Position numbers and translations under genes: made by a program. The notes beneath the pieces were generated by a model. It did no database searches and was not told the DNA's origin. It saw nothing but the letters and a program-made list of their open reading frames with translations. From NCBI GenBank assembly GCA_002295325.1, contig DBGA01000084.1:48825-67580 (forward strand): 18,756 nucleotides of DNA. Reading direction: 5' to 3'. Source of the DNA: Ruminococcaceae bacterium UBA866 (lineage in GTDB: Bacteria > Bacillota > Clostridia > Oscillospirales > Ruminococcaceae). This document shows positions 7,339 through 14,510 of the stretch, piece after piece (the first letter of the stretch is position 1; each line of letters starts with the position of its first letter).

Positions 7339-7809
7339 ATGCGTGCAGTTATACAAAGGGTAACCGAAGCATCGGTTGAGATTGATGGAAAAATCAATGG
7401 TGAAATAGGAAACGGGCTAGCAGTTTTGCTAGGCGTTATGGAAGGCGACACGAAAAGTCATGCTGCCTATCTAGCTAAAAAGTTGGTTGAGCTCAGAGTT
7501 TTTACCGATGACAATGATAAAATGAACCTGTCTGTAAAGGATGTTAACGGCGAAGTGTTGGTAATCTCCCAATTTACATTGGGGGCAGATTGCTCACATG
7601 GAAGACGTCCGTCATTCATAAATGCCGCAAAGCCTGCGATTGCAAATGAGATTTACGAACATTTTGTGGAGCAGGTCAATTTGTTACAGGACAATAAGGT
7701 TCAAACAGGAATTTTTGGAGCAGATATGAAGTTTTCACTTTTAAACGATGGGCCTGTTACGATAATTTTTGATACAAACGAAATGGGGTTTAAAACGAAT
7801 GAAAATTAA
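7339..7809 (+). CDS. dtd: D-aminoacyl-tRNA deacylase (Dtd)
   Basis: Dtd hydrolyses D-amino acids (and glycine mischarged on tRNA-Ala) from tRNA, keeping translation homochiral. The 156-residue protein begins MRAVIQRVTEASV and has both family active-site motifs: SQFTL at 77-81 and GPVT at 138-141, here preceded by ND. The length is near the family norm of 145-150, with a short C-terminal tail (EMGFKTNEN). The start is ATG 7339, 15 bases after the rel stop, preceded by a GGAGA site. Its 3' end overlaps the next start by 11 bases, which suggests translational coupling. Confidence 0.95.
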   Translation: MRAVIQRVTEASVEIDGKINGEIGNGLAVLLGVMEGDTKSHAAYLAKKLVELRVFTDDNDKMNLSVKDVNGEVLVISQFTLGADCSHGRRPSFINAAKPAIANEIYEHFVEQVNLLQDNKVQTGIFGADMKFSLLNDGPVTIIFDTNEMGFKTNEN

Positions 7810-8440
7810 TATTTTTCCAGTGGGTATGCTAAGTACCAACTGTTATATCATAGAAAGCGACCAAAAAAATGCGATGGTAATTGATGCTGGAGCAAATGCA
7901 AAAGGAATATTAGAGTTTTGCAAAAATCAAGGGATTACCATAAAAATGCTAGTGTTTACTCATGGGCATTTTGACCATTTAGGCGCAATGACAAAACTTG
8001 TTGAAGAAACATCTGCTAAAACTTATATTCACGAACTTGATGAAGAGCTAATGATTGCACCCGAAAAAACACAATCAAGATTTTTTTCAAGCTTTGCAGG
8101 ATATGACGGAGCAAAGGCTGACGTCTGCTATCATGACGGCGACACAATTACCCTTGACGATATCAGCCTAAAGGTGATGCACACTCCTGGGCATACAAAA
8201 GGTTCAAGCATTTTAATTGGTGAAGATGAGATTTTCACAGGGGATACCCTTTTTGCAGGGGCAGTTGGTCGCACTGATTTACATGGTGGTAGCTCCACTG
8301 AGCTACTAAAATCATTAAAGAAAATTGCCAACATTGAGGGCGATTATACTCTTTTTACAGGACATGGCGAGAGCACAAAATTATCATATGAAAAAAGAAC
8401 CAATCCATATATGGGAATGAATTATGACGATATTTTTTAG
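7799..8440 (+). CDS. MBL-fold metallo-hydrolase, glyoxalase II-like
   Basis: A 213-residue single-domain metallo-beta-lactamase-fold hydrolase. The zinc motif THGHFDH gives His55, His57, Asp59 and His60. HTPGHTKGS, FTGDTLF and GHGEST supply the remaining His/Asp metal ligands, so the site looks complete. Proteins of this group resemble glyoxalase II (hydroxyacylglutathione hydrolase), but the lineage usually lacks glutathione, so the true thioester substrate is unknown. I chose ATG 7799 because MKINIFPVG is the usual N-terminus; an in-frame ATG ten codons upstream is deep in dtd. It overlaps dtd by 11 bases and hemZ by 17. Confidence 0.9.
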   Translation: MKINIFPVGMLSTNCYIIESDQKNAMVIDAGANAKGILEFCKNQGITIKMLVFTHGHFDHLGAMTKLVEETSAKTYIHELDEELMIAPEKTQSRFFSSFAGYDGAKADVCYHDGDTITLDDISLKVMHTPGHTKGSSILIGEDEIFTGDTLFAGAVGRTDLHGGSSTELLKSLKKIANIEGDYTLFTGHGESTKLSYEKRTNPYMGMNYDDIF

Positions 8441-9911
8441 TGGACAGGACTACAAATATGAGCTAGAGGGAATTTGCAAGCTGTTTTTCCCATTAAAGCG
8501 ATTCTCTCACTGCTATGATAAAATCCTATTGCCAAATGATGAAGATTACATCATCACGCGTCTGAAAAAACACAGTAAAACCACCCTTTTATGGGTTAGA
8601 ATAAAGGTAGGCATAATCATAAAAAGTGCCCATACCATAGTCAAAAACGACAATACCGACTACCTTAATGAATGTGAGCGTGTTCTTTCGACACTGCTCT
8701 ATTCAGTTTTAAGTGAGGTTACAGCAATTAAACCTAGCTGGGGCATATTAACTGGTGTTCGCCCTGTCTCCATCTTGCAAAAACAACGTGCAAACGGAAA
8801 AACTGACGAAGAAATAACAAGCTTTTTCAAAGAAAAATATCTTGTCAGTGATGATAAGCTTGACCTATCCTTTATGACTGCAAACACACAGTCAAAACTA
8901 TTAGAAGACACAATCAAAAATTCCTATAGTCTATATATTTCAATCCCATTTTGCGTGAGTAGATGTAGCTACTGCTCGTTTGTTTCACATGCAATTGACC
9001 GACCAAACGCCACTGATAAGATTGATGAATACATAGACCTTTTGTGTATCGAGATAAAAGAAACAGCGAATCTAGCTAGGGGGTTAAAATTAACTCTCGA
9101 CACAATTTATATTGGTGGTGGCACACCAACAGCGTTATCAGCAGAAAATTTGCAGAGAATAACCGATGCAATTACACAGAACTTCGATGTTCCCTCCGCA
9201 AGGGAATATACGATTGAGGCAGGACGTGCTGACACCATAACAAGGGAAAAGCTAGAAGTAATTAAAAACTCAGGTGCAAAGCGAATTAGTGTAAATCCCC
9301 AAACATTTAATGATGCTGTGTTGCAGGAAATTGGCAGAAAACATACCGCAAAACAGGCTGAGGATTGCTATCTTCTTGCAAAAGAGATGGGAATTGATTG
9401 CATTAATATGGACTTTATTGCAGGGCTCCCAACCGACACATTTGAAAGCTTCAAGCATACAATTGATAAGGCGATCGAGCTTGCCCCGACCAATATTACT
9501 CTGCATACACTCTCAATTAAGCGTTCAGCAGATTTATTTACAGCTGATGGAATTGAGGAGTATGCAAAAAGCAACATTACAGCAAAAATGACTGAGTATG
9601 CACAAAAAAGACTCATAAAAGCCGGCTACTTGCCATATTATTTATACAGGCAAAAAAATACAATTGGCAACCTTGAAAATGTAGGCTATGCTATGCCTGG
9701 TTATGAAAGTCTTTATAACGTTTATATTATGGATGAAATGCAGACAATTCTAGCTTGTGGAGCAGGCGGAGTTACAAAGCTTGTTGGTAACGGCGAGAAA
9801 CCAATTGAGCGTATTTTTAATTTCAAATATCATTTTGAATACATTACTCGTTTTGACGAGATACTAGATAGAAAGGCAAGGGTAAATATTTTTTATGATA
9901 AGGGATTATAA
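8424..9911 (+). CDS. hemZ: Radical SAM coproporphyrinogen dehydrogenase-like protein HemZ
   Basis: HemZ is a HemN-related radical SAM protein (YhaV in Bacillus), proposed to act in oxygen-independent oxidation of coproporphyrinogen III, though some HemN-like proteins are haem chaperones. The 495 residues have an N-terminal region specific to HemZ (about 1-165), including WGILTGVRPV. The radical SAM core follows, with C177, C181 and C184 (IPFCVSRCSYCSF) binding the 4Fe-4S cluster and YIGGGTPT binding SAM. The start is ATG 8424, overlapping the MBL gene by 17 bases; the end overlaps the kinase gene by 17. No other haem genes are in the window. Confidence 0.92.
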   Translation: MTIFFSGQDYKYELEGICKLFFPLKRFSHCYDKILLPNDEDYIITRLKKHSKTTLLWVRIKVGIIIKSAHTIVKNDNTDYLNECERVLSTLLYSVLSEVTAIKPSWGILTGVRPVSILQKQRANGKTDEEITSFFKEKYLVSDDKLDLSFMTANTQSKLLEDTIKNSYSLYISIPFCVSRCSYCSFVSHAIDRPNATDKIDEYIDLLCIEIKETANLARGLKLTLDTIYIGGGTPTALSAENLQRITDAITQNFDVPSAREYTIEAGRADTITREKLEVIKNSGAKRISVNPQTFNDAVLQEIGRKHTAKQAEDCYLLAKEMGIDCINMDFIAGLPTDTFESFKHTIDKAIELAPTNITLHTLSIKRSADLFTADGIEEYAKSNITAKMTEYAQKRLIKAGYLPYYLYRQKNTIGNLENVGYAMPGYESLYNVYIMDEMQTILACGAGGVTKLVGNGEKPIERIFNFKYHFEYITRFDEILDRKARVNIFYDKGL

Positions 9912-10827
9912 TAATAAAATTGATGTCAAAACCATAAATCAACTGATAGAAGCCTCGCCTACAGAGTTGGTATCTATATCTGAAATGCGTTATTTTGAAC
10001 AGCTAGAACAGGTTGCTGATAAAATTTCTAAATGCAGTAATCAATGTTCAATTCTACTTGTTTCAGGTCCGTCGGCTTCAACAAAAACAACGACTGCTCA
10101 AAAACTTTCAATCAGTCTGGGGCGGATTGGGATACACTCAGTTGTGATTTCTCTTGACAATTTTTTTGTTAATCGTGACGAGCTACCACTACTTGAAAAT
10201 GGCGATAAGGATTATGAGTCGATAAACACACTCGATTTAGATACCCTTAAAGTTTGCTTTAATGAGTTGCTACAAAATAAGCAATCGGAATTTCCTATAT
10301 TTGATTTTTCGATAGGAAAAAGGAGCGAGGAAACTCAACACATTAATGTGAGTGATGACACAATTGTAATTGTAGAAGGCATACACGCACTAAATCCGAT
10401 TATTGTGCAGGGTCAAGATAAGGCGGATTTTCTCAAACTTTACGTTTCACCTAGTTCTGATTATTATTTTGGCGACGAATTAATTTTGTCCTCCAGAAAT
10501 CTTCGCTTTGTAAGACGATTGGTGAGGGATTACTTCCATCGCAGTAACTCTATTGAAAGCACAATGGATATGTGGGTTAATGTTGTAAAGTCGGAACTTG
10601 TAAACATTATGCCTTACAAAGAAGAGGCGGATTTTACAATTGACACAACAATTATGTATGAGCCGAGTATCTATGAATACTACCTTACTAAAATTATAAA
10701 AACCAGTGAACTTAGCGGATTTTACCGCAACAAAATGGATGGGGTTTTAAGGGCACTTTCTAGATTTCATGTTCTTCCTCTGGATATTATACCAGAGAGC
10801 TCCGTTTTACGAGAATTTTTAGAATAG
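9895..10827 (+). CDS. Uridine kinase/phosphoribulokinase-family nucleoside kinase with atypical P-loop
   Basis: A 310-residue P-loop kinase of the uridine kinase/phosphoribulokinase type. It has the Walker A region GPSASTKTTT (58-67), then VISLDNFFVNRDELP and IFDFSIGKRSEET, then VEGIHALNP (Walker B-like), and a basic lid RNLRFVRRLVRDY. This is the short form; many clostridial nucleoside kinases carry an added N-terminal TGS/synthetase-like region that is absent here. The residue before the P-loop lysine is Thr63 (codon ACA at 10081) where nearly all relatives have Gly; Lys64 and the following Thr remain. The substrate is unknown. The start is ATG 9895 with AAGGCAAGGG 11 bases upstream, inside hemZ, suggesting coupled translation. 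It is the last gene of the recJ operon. Confidence 0.82.
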   Translation: MIRDYNNKIDVKTINQLIEASPTELVSISEMRYFEQLEQVADKISKCSNQCSILLVSGPSASTKTTTAQKLSISLGRIGIHSVVISLDNFFVNRDELPLLENGDKDYESINTLDLDTLKVCFNELLQNKQSEFPIFDFSIGKRSEETQHINVSDDTIVIVEGIHALNPIIVQGQDKADFLKLYVSPSSDYYFGDELILSSRNLRFVRRLVRDYFHRSNSIESTMDMWVNVVKSELVNIMPYKEEADFTIDTTIMYEPSIYEYYLTKIIKTSELSGFYRNKMDGVLRALSRFHVLPLDIIPESSVLREFLE

Positions 10828-10869
10828 GTAATAACTGGATTATTAACCTTATAAAACTGCAAATTTAGG

Positions 10870-10898
10870 TTGAAATCCCAGAGCAACTAGTATATAAT
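10870..10898 (+). promoter_or_regulatory. Sigma-A promoter for the zinc-ribbon/coiled-coil gene
   Basis: TTGAAA (10870-10875), a 17-base spacer, then TATAAT (10893-10898). The start would be near 10905, about 38 bases before the likely ATG. It sits in the short gap after the kinase gene. Confidence 0.8.
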
Positions 10899-10942
10899 AT
10901 TTTATATAATCAGCCGATACAGTGAAAGGAAGGATGACTACT

Positions 10943-11380
10943 ATGACTTCAATATTTGATTCCCTTTTTGAAAAAGCAAAGGATGTTGCTGATGCTGCAA
11001 CTAAAAAAACTGGAGAAATCGTTGAAATTTCAAAATACAAATTAGAGAGCGTTAAGCTTAACAATGCGATTGATAAGCTTTATCAAAAATTGGGTAGTTC
11101 TGTTTATTCAATGGTAAAAGGTGGATATGACAACCAAGATTTAATTGAAGGTTTAACCGAAGAAATTGATGAGTTATTAATGCGCCTTGACGCAGTGAAC
11201 GAAAAAATTAGCGATATGAAAAATATTTATCATTGCCATGCTTGTGGTGCGAAAAATGGTATCGAAAACTATTATTGCATAAAATGTGGCTCAAAGTTAA
11301 AGAGCGAGTTTAATTCTGGTGCAACTTATGACAACTATGATGACGAAAGTGTTGCAGATGATACAGAGGATAAACTATAA
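10943..11380 (+). CDS. Coiled-coil protein with a C-terminal zinc ribbon, function unknown
   Basis: A 145-residue cytosolic protein. Residues 1-90 are helical and charged with heptad character (SIFDSLFEKAKDVADAATKK, later INELVELL-like segments around the DELLMRLDAVNEKI region). A short zinc ribbon follows, with Cys pairs CHACG and CIKCG about 16 residues apart, and then an acidic tail (DNYDDESVADDTEDKL). Such zinc-ribbon plus coiled-coil proteins are common and mostly uncharacterised in Clostridia. I prefer ATG 10943, with AAGGAAGG 9-10 bases upstream; GTG 10922 and ATG 10934 are in frame but badly placed for that site. It has its own promoter and stands alone between the recJ operon and metK. 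Confidence 0.75.
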   Translation: MTSIFDSLFEKAKDVADAATKKTGEIVEISKYKLESVKLNNAIDKLYQKLGSSVYSMVKGGYDNQDLIEGLTEEIDELLMRLDAVNEKISDMKNIYHCHACGAKNGIENYYCIKCGSKLKSEFNSGATYDNYDDESVADDTEDKL

Positions 11381-11408
11381 TTCAAACTAAATTAGTATAG
11401 ATTGCTTA

Positions 11409-11437
11409 TTGACAAGTTTCGTCAAAAAAGATATAAT
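11409..11437 (+). promoter_or_regulatory. Consensus sigma-A promoter for the metK leader
   Basis: TTGACA (11409-11414) and TATAAT (11432-11437), both perfect, with a 17-base spacer. Transcription would start near 11444, giving a leader of about 360 bases before metK. Confidence 0.92.
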
Positions 11438-11451
11438 ATTTATTGTAAAGT

Positions 11452-11550
11452 ATTATATCATAAGCGTAAGCGTTGATATAATTTGCCGTCTTTGCCGAAA
11501 AGGCGAAGGGCATTTAAGATATAATGTAAATTAGTTTACATTATATCTTA
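11452..11550 (+). other. Three tandem hairpins in the metK leader before the SAM aptamer
   Basis: Hairpin A pairs ATTATATCA (11452-11460) with TGATATAAT (11474-11482). Hairpin B is TGCC (11484-11487) plus CTTTGCC (11490-11496), pairing with GGCGAAG (11502-11508) and GGCA (11509-11512), with loop GAAAA. Hairpin C is a perfect 16-bp AT-rich stem, 11515-11530 with 11535-11550, with loop TTAG. None is followed by a U-tract, so they are not ordinary terminators. They occupy the 120 bases between the promoter and the riboswitch, and their role is unknown. Confidence 0.6.
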
Positions 11551-11567
11551 ATAAATAAAATTGAATA

Positions 11568-11680
11568 CCTTATCAAGAGTGATGGAGGGACTGGCCCTAT
11601 GAAATCCAGCAACCTACTGTAATAAGTAAGGTGCTAAATCCAGAGGATATAAAAATCCTGCAAAAAATCCGAAGATGAGG
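11568..11680 (+). promoter_or_regulatory. SAM-I (S-box) riboswitch aptamer
   Basis: The region carries the S-box signature: CTTATCAAGAG, GGAGGGACTGGCCC, ATGAAATCCAGCAACC, then GGTGCTAAATCC and GAAGATGAGG. P1 is CCTTATC (11568-11574) pairing with GATGAGG (11674-11680) with one wobble. SAM binding stabilises P1 and lets the downstream terminator form, shutting off metK. Placement in front of SAM synthetase fits classical product feedback. Confidence 0.97.
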
Positions 11681-11740
11681 TTTAAACATAAGTTTAAACA
11701 ACGCTCAATGGCTTTTTTGTCATTGGGCGTTTTAGTTTTA
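11676..11740 (+). terminator. Riboswitch expression platform: antiterminator and terminator
   Basis: The terminator stem is ACGCTCAATG (11701-11710) with CATTGGGCGT (11721-11730), followed by TTTAGTTTTA. A competing stem can be read: TGAG from the P1 3' strand (11676-11679) pairs with CTCA inside the terminator arm (11704-11707). That stem is supported by the nested perfect hairpin GTTTAAAC (11680-11687) with GTTTAAAC (11692-11699) around an ATAA loop. With SAM bound, P1 takes TGAG, the antiterminator loses its outer helix, and the terminator folds. Confidence 0.85.
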
Positions 11741-11803
11741 GCTTTAAGAAGTTAAGGGGCAGGTTTAGGGTAATCCTACAGCCTGCAAGGAAGGAGAAAA
11801 AGT

Positions 11804-12982
11804 ATGTCGAAATATCTTTTTACATCAGAAAGTGTAACTGAGGGACATCCAGATAAAATTTGTGACCAAATCTCAGATGCTGTTTTGGATGCAATTATTG
11901 CAGAGGACAAAAATGCTCGCGTTGCTTGCGAAACAATTGTTACAACTGGAATGGTTCTTGTTATGGGTGAAATTACAACAAGTGCATATGTAGATATTCC
12001 TAAAATTGCTAGAGAAACTGTGGCAGAAATAGGCTATGATAGAGCGAAATATGGCTTTGATGCCGCAACTTGTAGTGTGCTAACTGTCATTGACGAGCAG
12101 TCCGCAGATATCGCACTAGGTGTTGACAACGCACTAGAGCATAAATCAGGTTCAAATGAGGGCAATGATTCAACGGGTGCCGGAGACCAAGGCATGATGT
12201 TTGGTTATGCTTGCGATGAAACCCCTGAGTTAATGCCAATGCCAATATCTCTTGCACATAAGCTTGCAAAACGTTTGACCGAGGTTCGCAAAGACGGCAC
12301 ATTAGGCTATCTTCGTCCAGATGGAAAAACGCAAGTGACTGTAGAATATGAGGATGGCAATCCAGTTCGTGTTGATACAGTAGTAATTTCTACACAACAT
12401 AACGAGGAAGTTTCTTTGGAAACAATCAGAAAAGATTTGGTAGAACTTGTTGCAAAAAATGTAATTCCAGCAGAATTGCTTGATGATAACACAAAATATC
12501 TAATCAATCCAACAGGACGCTTTGTAATTGGTGGTCCTCAAGGCGACAGCGGACTGACTGGAAGAAAAATCATAGTTGACACTTACGGCGGTTATGCTCG
12601 TCATGGTGGCGGTGCATTTTCTGGAAAAGATCCAACCAAGGTTGACCGTTCAGCGGCATACGCTTCTCGTTGGGTTGCTAAAAATATTGTGGCTGCTGGT
12701 CTTGCAAAAAAATGTGAGATTGAGTTGGCTTACGCAATCGGCGTTGCAAAACCAGTTTCAATCATGGTTGACACCTTTGGCACAGGATTATATCCAGACG
12801 AGGCTATCTCACTTGCTGTAGAAACAGTGTTTGATTTGCGTCCTGCAAAAATCATTGCTGATTTAAATCTTAGAAATCCTATCTACAAACAACTTGCAGC
12901 ATATGGACACATGGGCAGAGAAGACATAGATGTTGCTTGGGAAAAAACAGATAAGATTGAAGAATTAAAAGCTTGTTTTTAA
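11804..12982 (+). CDS. metK: S-adenosylmethionine synthetase (MetK)
   Basis: MetK makes SAM from methionine and ATP in the cytosol, as a tetramer. The 392-residue protein is of normal length and has the family signatures: [13 protein letters not shown] (His15, Asp17), the methionine/ATP-binding [12 protein letters not shown] from 125, and the glycine-rich [19 protein letters not shown]. The start is ATG 11804 with AAGGAGAAAA ahead. The gene stands alone, driven by a consensus promoter and controlled by the S-box riboswitch directly upstream; a bidirectional terminator ends it. Nothing in the coding region looks odd. Confidence 0.98.
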   Translation: MSKYLFTSESVTEGHPDKICDQISDAVLDAIIAEDKNARVACETIVTTGMVLVMGEITTSAYVDIPKIARETVAEIGYDRAKYGFDAATCSVLTVIDEQSADIALGVDNALEHKSGSNEGNDSTGAGDQGMMFGYACDETPELMPMPISLAHKLAKRLTEVRKDGTLGYLRPDGKTQVTVEYEDGNPVRVDTVVISTQHNEEVSLETIRKDLVELVAKNVIPAELLDDNTKYLINPTGRFVIGGPQGDSGLTGRKIIVDTYGGYARHGGGAFSGKDPTKVDRSAAYASRWVAKNIVAAGLAKKCEIELAYAIGVAKPVSIMVDTFGTGLYPDEAISLAVETVFDLRPAKIIADLNLRNPIYKQLAAYGHMGREDIDVAWEKTDKIEELKACF

Positions 12983-13003
12983 AATAAATATAGCATAATA
13001 AAA

Positions 13004-13045
13004 AAATGAAATGCCACCCAATCGGATGGCATTTCATTTGCTTTT
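13004..13045. terminator. Bidirectional terminator between metK and the - strand gene
   Basis: AAATGAAATGCCA (13004-13016) pairs with 13027-13039, extended by a CC/GG pair around an AATC loop. On the + strand it is followed by GCTTTTAT. On the - strand it runs into T-rich sequence (the complement of the AAAAAA run at 13000-13006). The convergent genes on both sides support a shared terminator. Confidence 0.85.
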
Positions 13046-13087
13046 ATAAAAGCAAATTGTTTGTCTTTTTAAAATTGTAAAAAACAC

Positions 13088-13270
13088 TTACTTCATCATA
13101 TAGGAAACATTCTCAATAACAGTTCCAACTGCTTTTAAAGCCTTTCCGGCATTTTTTTTCATATTGTGGTTGCTTTTCTTTTTGCCTGTAGTCATCATAT
13201 AGGTGGCTGTTCCAATAACTGCACCCGCAGCAAGACCTTTCACAACTGAGTTCATAGTACTGTTTTTCAT
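13088..13270 (-). CDS. Small membrane-associated protein (60 residues), unknown function
   Basis: The only convincing - strand gene. ATG is at 13270-13268, with GAAAGGATG about 11 bases upstream on that strand. The product has a Ser/Asn-rich start and one hydrophobic segment (VVKGLAAGAVIGTATYMMT, about residues 9-27). A strongly basic stretch (GKKKSNHNMKKNAGK) and a C-terminal amphipathic helix (ALKAVGTVIENVSYMMK) follow. This is the layout of small YtxH-like envelope or spore-associated proteins, but I do not recognise a family. It ends 43 bases from a terminator shared with metK. No convincing promoter was found for it. Confidence 0.65.
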   Translation of the reverse strand: MKNSTMNSVVKGLAAGAVIGTATYMMTTGKKKSNHNMKKNAGKALKAVGTVIENVSYMMK

Positions 13271-13445
13271 ATCACAAACATCCTTTCAAAATTAAATAAT
13301 AATTTGATACAATCTTATTATTGCCGAATAAAAACTAATTAATTATCTACATATCACATAATTTTGAGTTAATTTTGCTGTGAAATTTATGCAACTTAAT
13401 TAACTGTCATTTTTTTATAAAATTTATATTAAAAATCTATGTCAA

Positions 13446-13463
13446 TACCACATATTTGTGGTA
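13446..13463. promoter_or_regulatory. Operator-like palindrome TACCACA/TGTGGTA
   Basis: Perfect 7-bp arms around TATT, standing out by its GC content from AT-rich surroundings, about 70 bases upstream of the kinase promoter's -35. It could be a dimeric repressor or activator site for the kinase/transporter pair or for the divergent small gene. No regulator was identified. Confidence 0.35.
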
Positions 13464-13529
13464 AAATAAACTTATAAAAGTCATGTATTATAAACAAAAA
13501 CACAGATGGTAATAACTGTTTTTTGTATT

Positions 13530-13558
13530 TTGCATAAAATAAATATTTAAGGTAGAAT
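13530..13558 (+). promoter_or_regulatory. Probable sigma-A promoter for the B6 salvage pair
   Basis: TTGCAT (13530-13535), a 17-base spacer and TAGAAT (13553-13558). The start would be near 13565, with the GGAGG site of the kinase gene at 13583. Confidence 0.55.
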
Positions 13559-13593
13559 AATTTTATGATTTGATACCTTGTTTGGAGGAAGCT

Positions 13594-14457
13594 ATGGCAA
13601 ATTTTACAAAGAGTGTTGCGGCAATCCATGATTTATCAGGGTTTGGACGTTGTTCGCTGTCGGTAATTTCACCAATTTTATCAGTGATGGGAATTCAAAC
13701 GGTGGCAGTACCCACTGCGGTATTGTCAACCCATACAGGGGGATTTGGTGAGGTTGTTTTAGAGGACTTAACCGACTATATCGAAAAGGCGTTAGAGCAC
13801 TATAAAAGGATTAACCTCTCATTTGATTGTATTTACACAGGTTTTTTGGGCTCTAAAGAGCAGATTAATCATTGCCTAGATTTCATAAACAGCTACAAAG
13901 ATGCGCTTGTTGTTGTCGATCCAGTTATGGGGGATAATGGAAAAGCGTATAAAACCTACACCAAAGAGATGTGCGATTCTGTAGTCAATCTTGTCCATGA
14001 GGCAGATTTGATTACCCCCAACAAAACCGAAATGTATATACTGTTAAAAAAGGACTATGACCCTGCACCACTGACTCATCAACAGGCGAAAAGCAATCTG
14101 CTAAAGCTTTCTGAGCTTGGTCCTTCAAGGGTTATCGTTACAGGGATTGAGCTTGCTGATATGACAATTAGCAACATTGCCTACGACAGAGATACCAATG
14201 CGTTTTGGAGGGTTATTTGTAGCTATGTTCCTAAGAATTATCCTGGAACAGGGGACATCTTTGCGAGTATCGTAGTGGGTTCAATTTTGAACGGTGATAG
14301 TCTTGCAATTGCTATGGAACGTGCGACACGCTTTTTGGAGCTTACCATAAAGACCACATATAGTTATGGTTCTGACCCCAAAGAAGGCGTAATGCTTGAA
14401 AAAAATCTTGCATGGCTGACAAAATCTCATTCACTCAATGGATATCAAAGCATATAA
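13594..14457 (+). CDS. pdxY: Pyridoxal/pyridoxamine kinase (PdxK/PdxY-like)
   Basis: A ribokinase-superfamily kinase of 287 residues that phosphorylates pyridoxal-type B6 vitamers with ATP, for salvage to pyridoxal phosphate. Diagnostic segments are HDLSGFGRCSL near the N-terminus, the PTAVLSTHTGGFG loop, DPVMGDNGKAY, LITPNKTEM, and the C-terminal GTGD (218-221), whose Asp is the catalytic base. I chose ATG 13594 because GGAGG lies 6 bases upstream; the in-frame TTG at 13570 adds eight residues without a site. It is followed 53 bases later by an ECF S component, which supports vitamin salvage. HMP kinase (ThiD) is a related alternative but fits the motifs less well. Confidence 0.88.
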   Translation: MANFTKSVAAIHDLSGFGRCSLSVISPILSVMGIQTVAVPTAVLSTHTGGFGEVVLEDLTDYIEKALEHYKRINLSFDCIYTGFLGSKEQINHCLDFINSYKDALVVVDPVMGDNGKAYKTYTKEMCDSVVNLVHEADLITPNKTEMYILLKKDYDPAPLTHQQAKSNLLKLSELGPSRVIVTGIELADMTISNIAYDRDTNAFWRVICSYVPKNYPGTGDIFASIVVGSILNGDSLAIAMERATRFLELTIKTTYSYGSDPKEGVMLEKNLAWLTKSHSLNGYQSI

Positions 14458-14460
14458 TAA

Positions 14461-14505
14461 TAGGAGCTGTTTTAATTTTGAATATCTCCTAATGAAATTG
14501 AGGAG
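14461..14505 (+). promoter_or_regulatory. Possible Shine-Dalgarno decoy/sequestering stem before the ECF gene
   Basis: TAGGAG (14461-14466) pairs with CTCCTA (14486-14491) across a 19-base loop. The same CTCC can instead pair with the GAGGAG (14500-14505) that serves the ATG at 14511. Two exclusive pairings around the ribosome-binding site could set translation of the transporter gene. The stem is only 6 base pairs, so this may be chance. Confidence 0.3.
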
Positions 14506-14510
14506 TTAAT

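Larger units (their letters stand above)
13271..13593. other. AT-rich divergent intergenic region with a palindrome
   Basis: This gap between the - strand small gene and the pyridoxal kinase gene holds no credible coding frame. It contains the palindrome TACCACA-TATT-TGTGGTA (13446-13463) and the promoter described for 13530-13558. The remainder is AT-rich with nothing I can assign. Confidence 0.6.

Noticed and set aside
7056..7451. A 131-codon open frame on the - strand
   Set aside because: It is antisense to the rel ACT domain and the dtd start; Ser/Pro-rich low-complexity translation typical of a shadow frame.
7769..7798. Upstream in-frame ATG as the start of the MBL gene
   Set aside because: It would add ten residues that do not fit the MKINIFPVG family start and deepen the overlap with dtd; 7799 is preferred.
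10826..10849. Possible terminator after the kinase gene (AGGT-AATAA with TTATT-A-ACCT)
   Set aside because: Nine pairs with a bulge, AT-rich and no T-tract; too weak to call as a terminator.
11515..11550. Terminator for the zinc-ribbon/coiled-coil gene
   Set aside because: The 16-bp stem is AT-rich, is followed by A-rich not T-rich sequence on the + strand, and lies downstream of the metK promoter start, so it belongs to the metK leader.
13570..13593. TTG start eight codons upstream for the pyridoxal kinase
   Set aside because: The GGAGG site lies inside this extension and serves ATG 13594.
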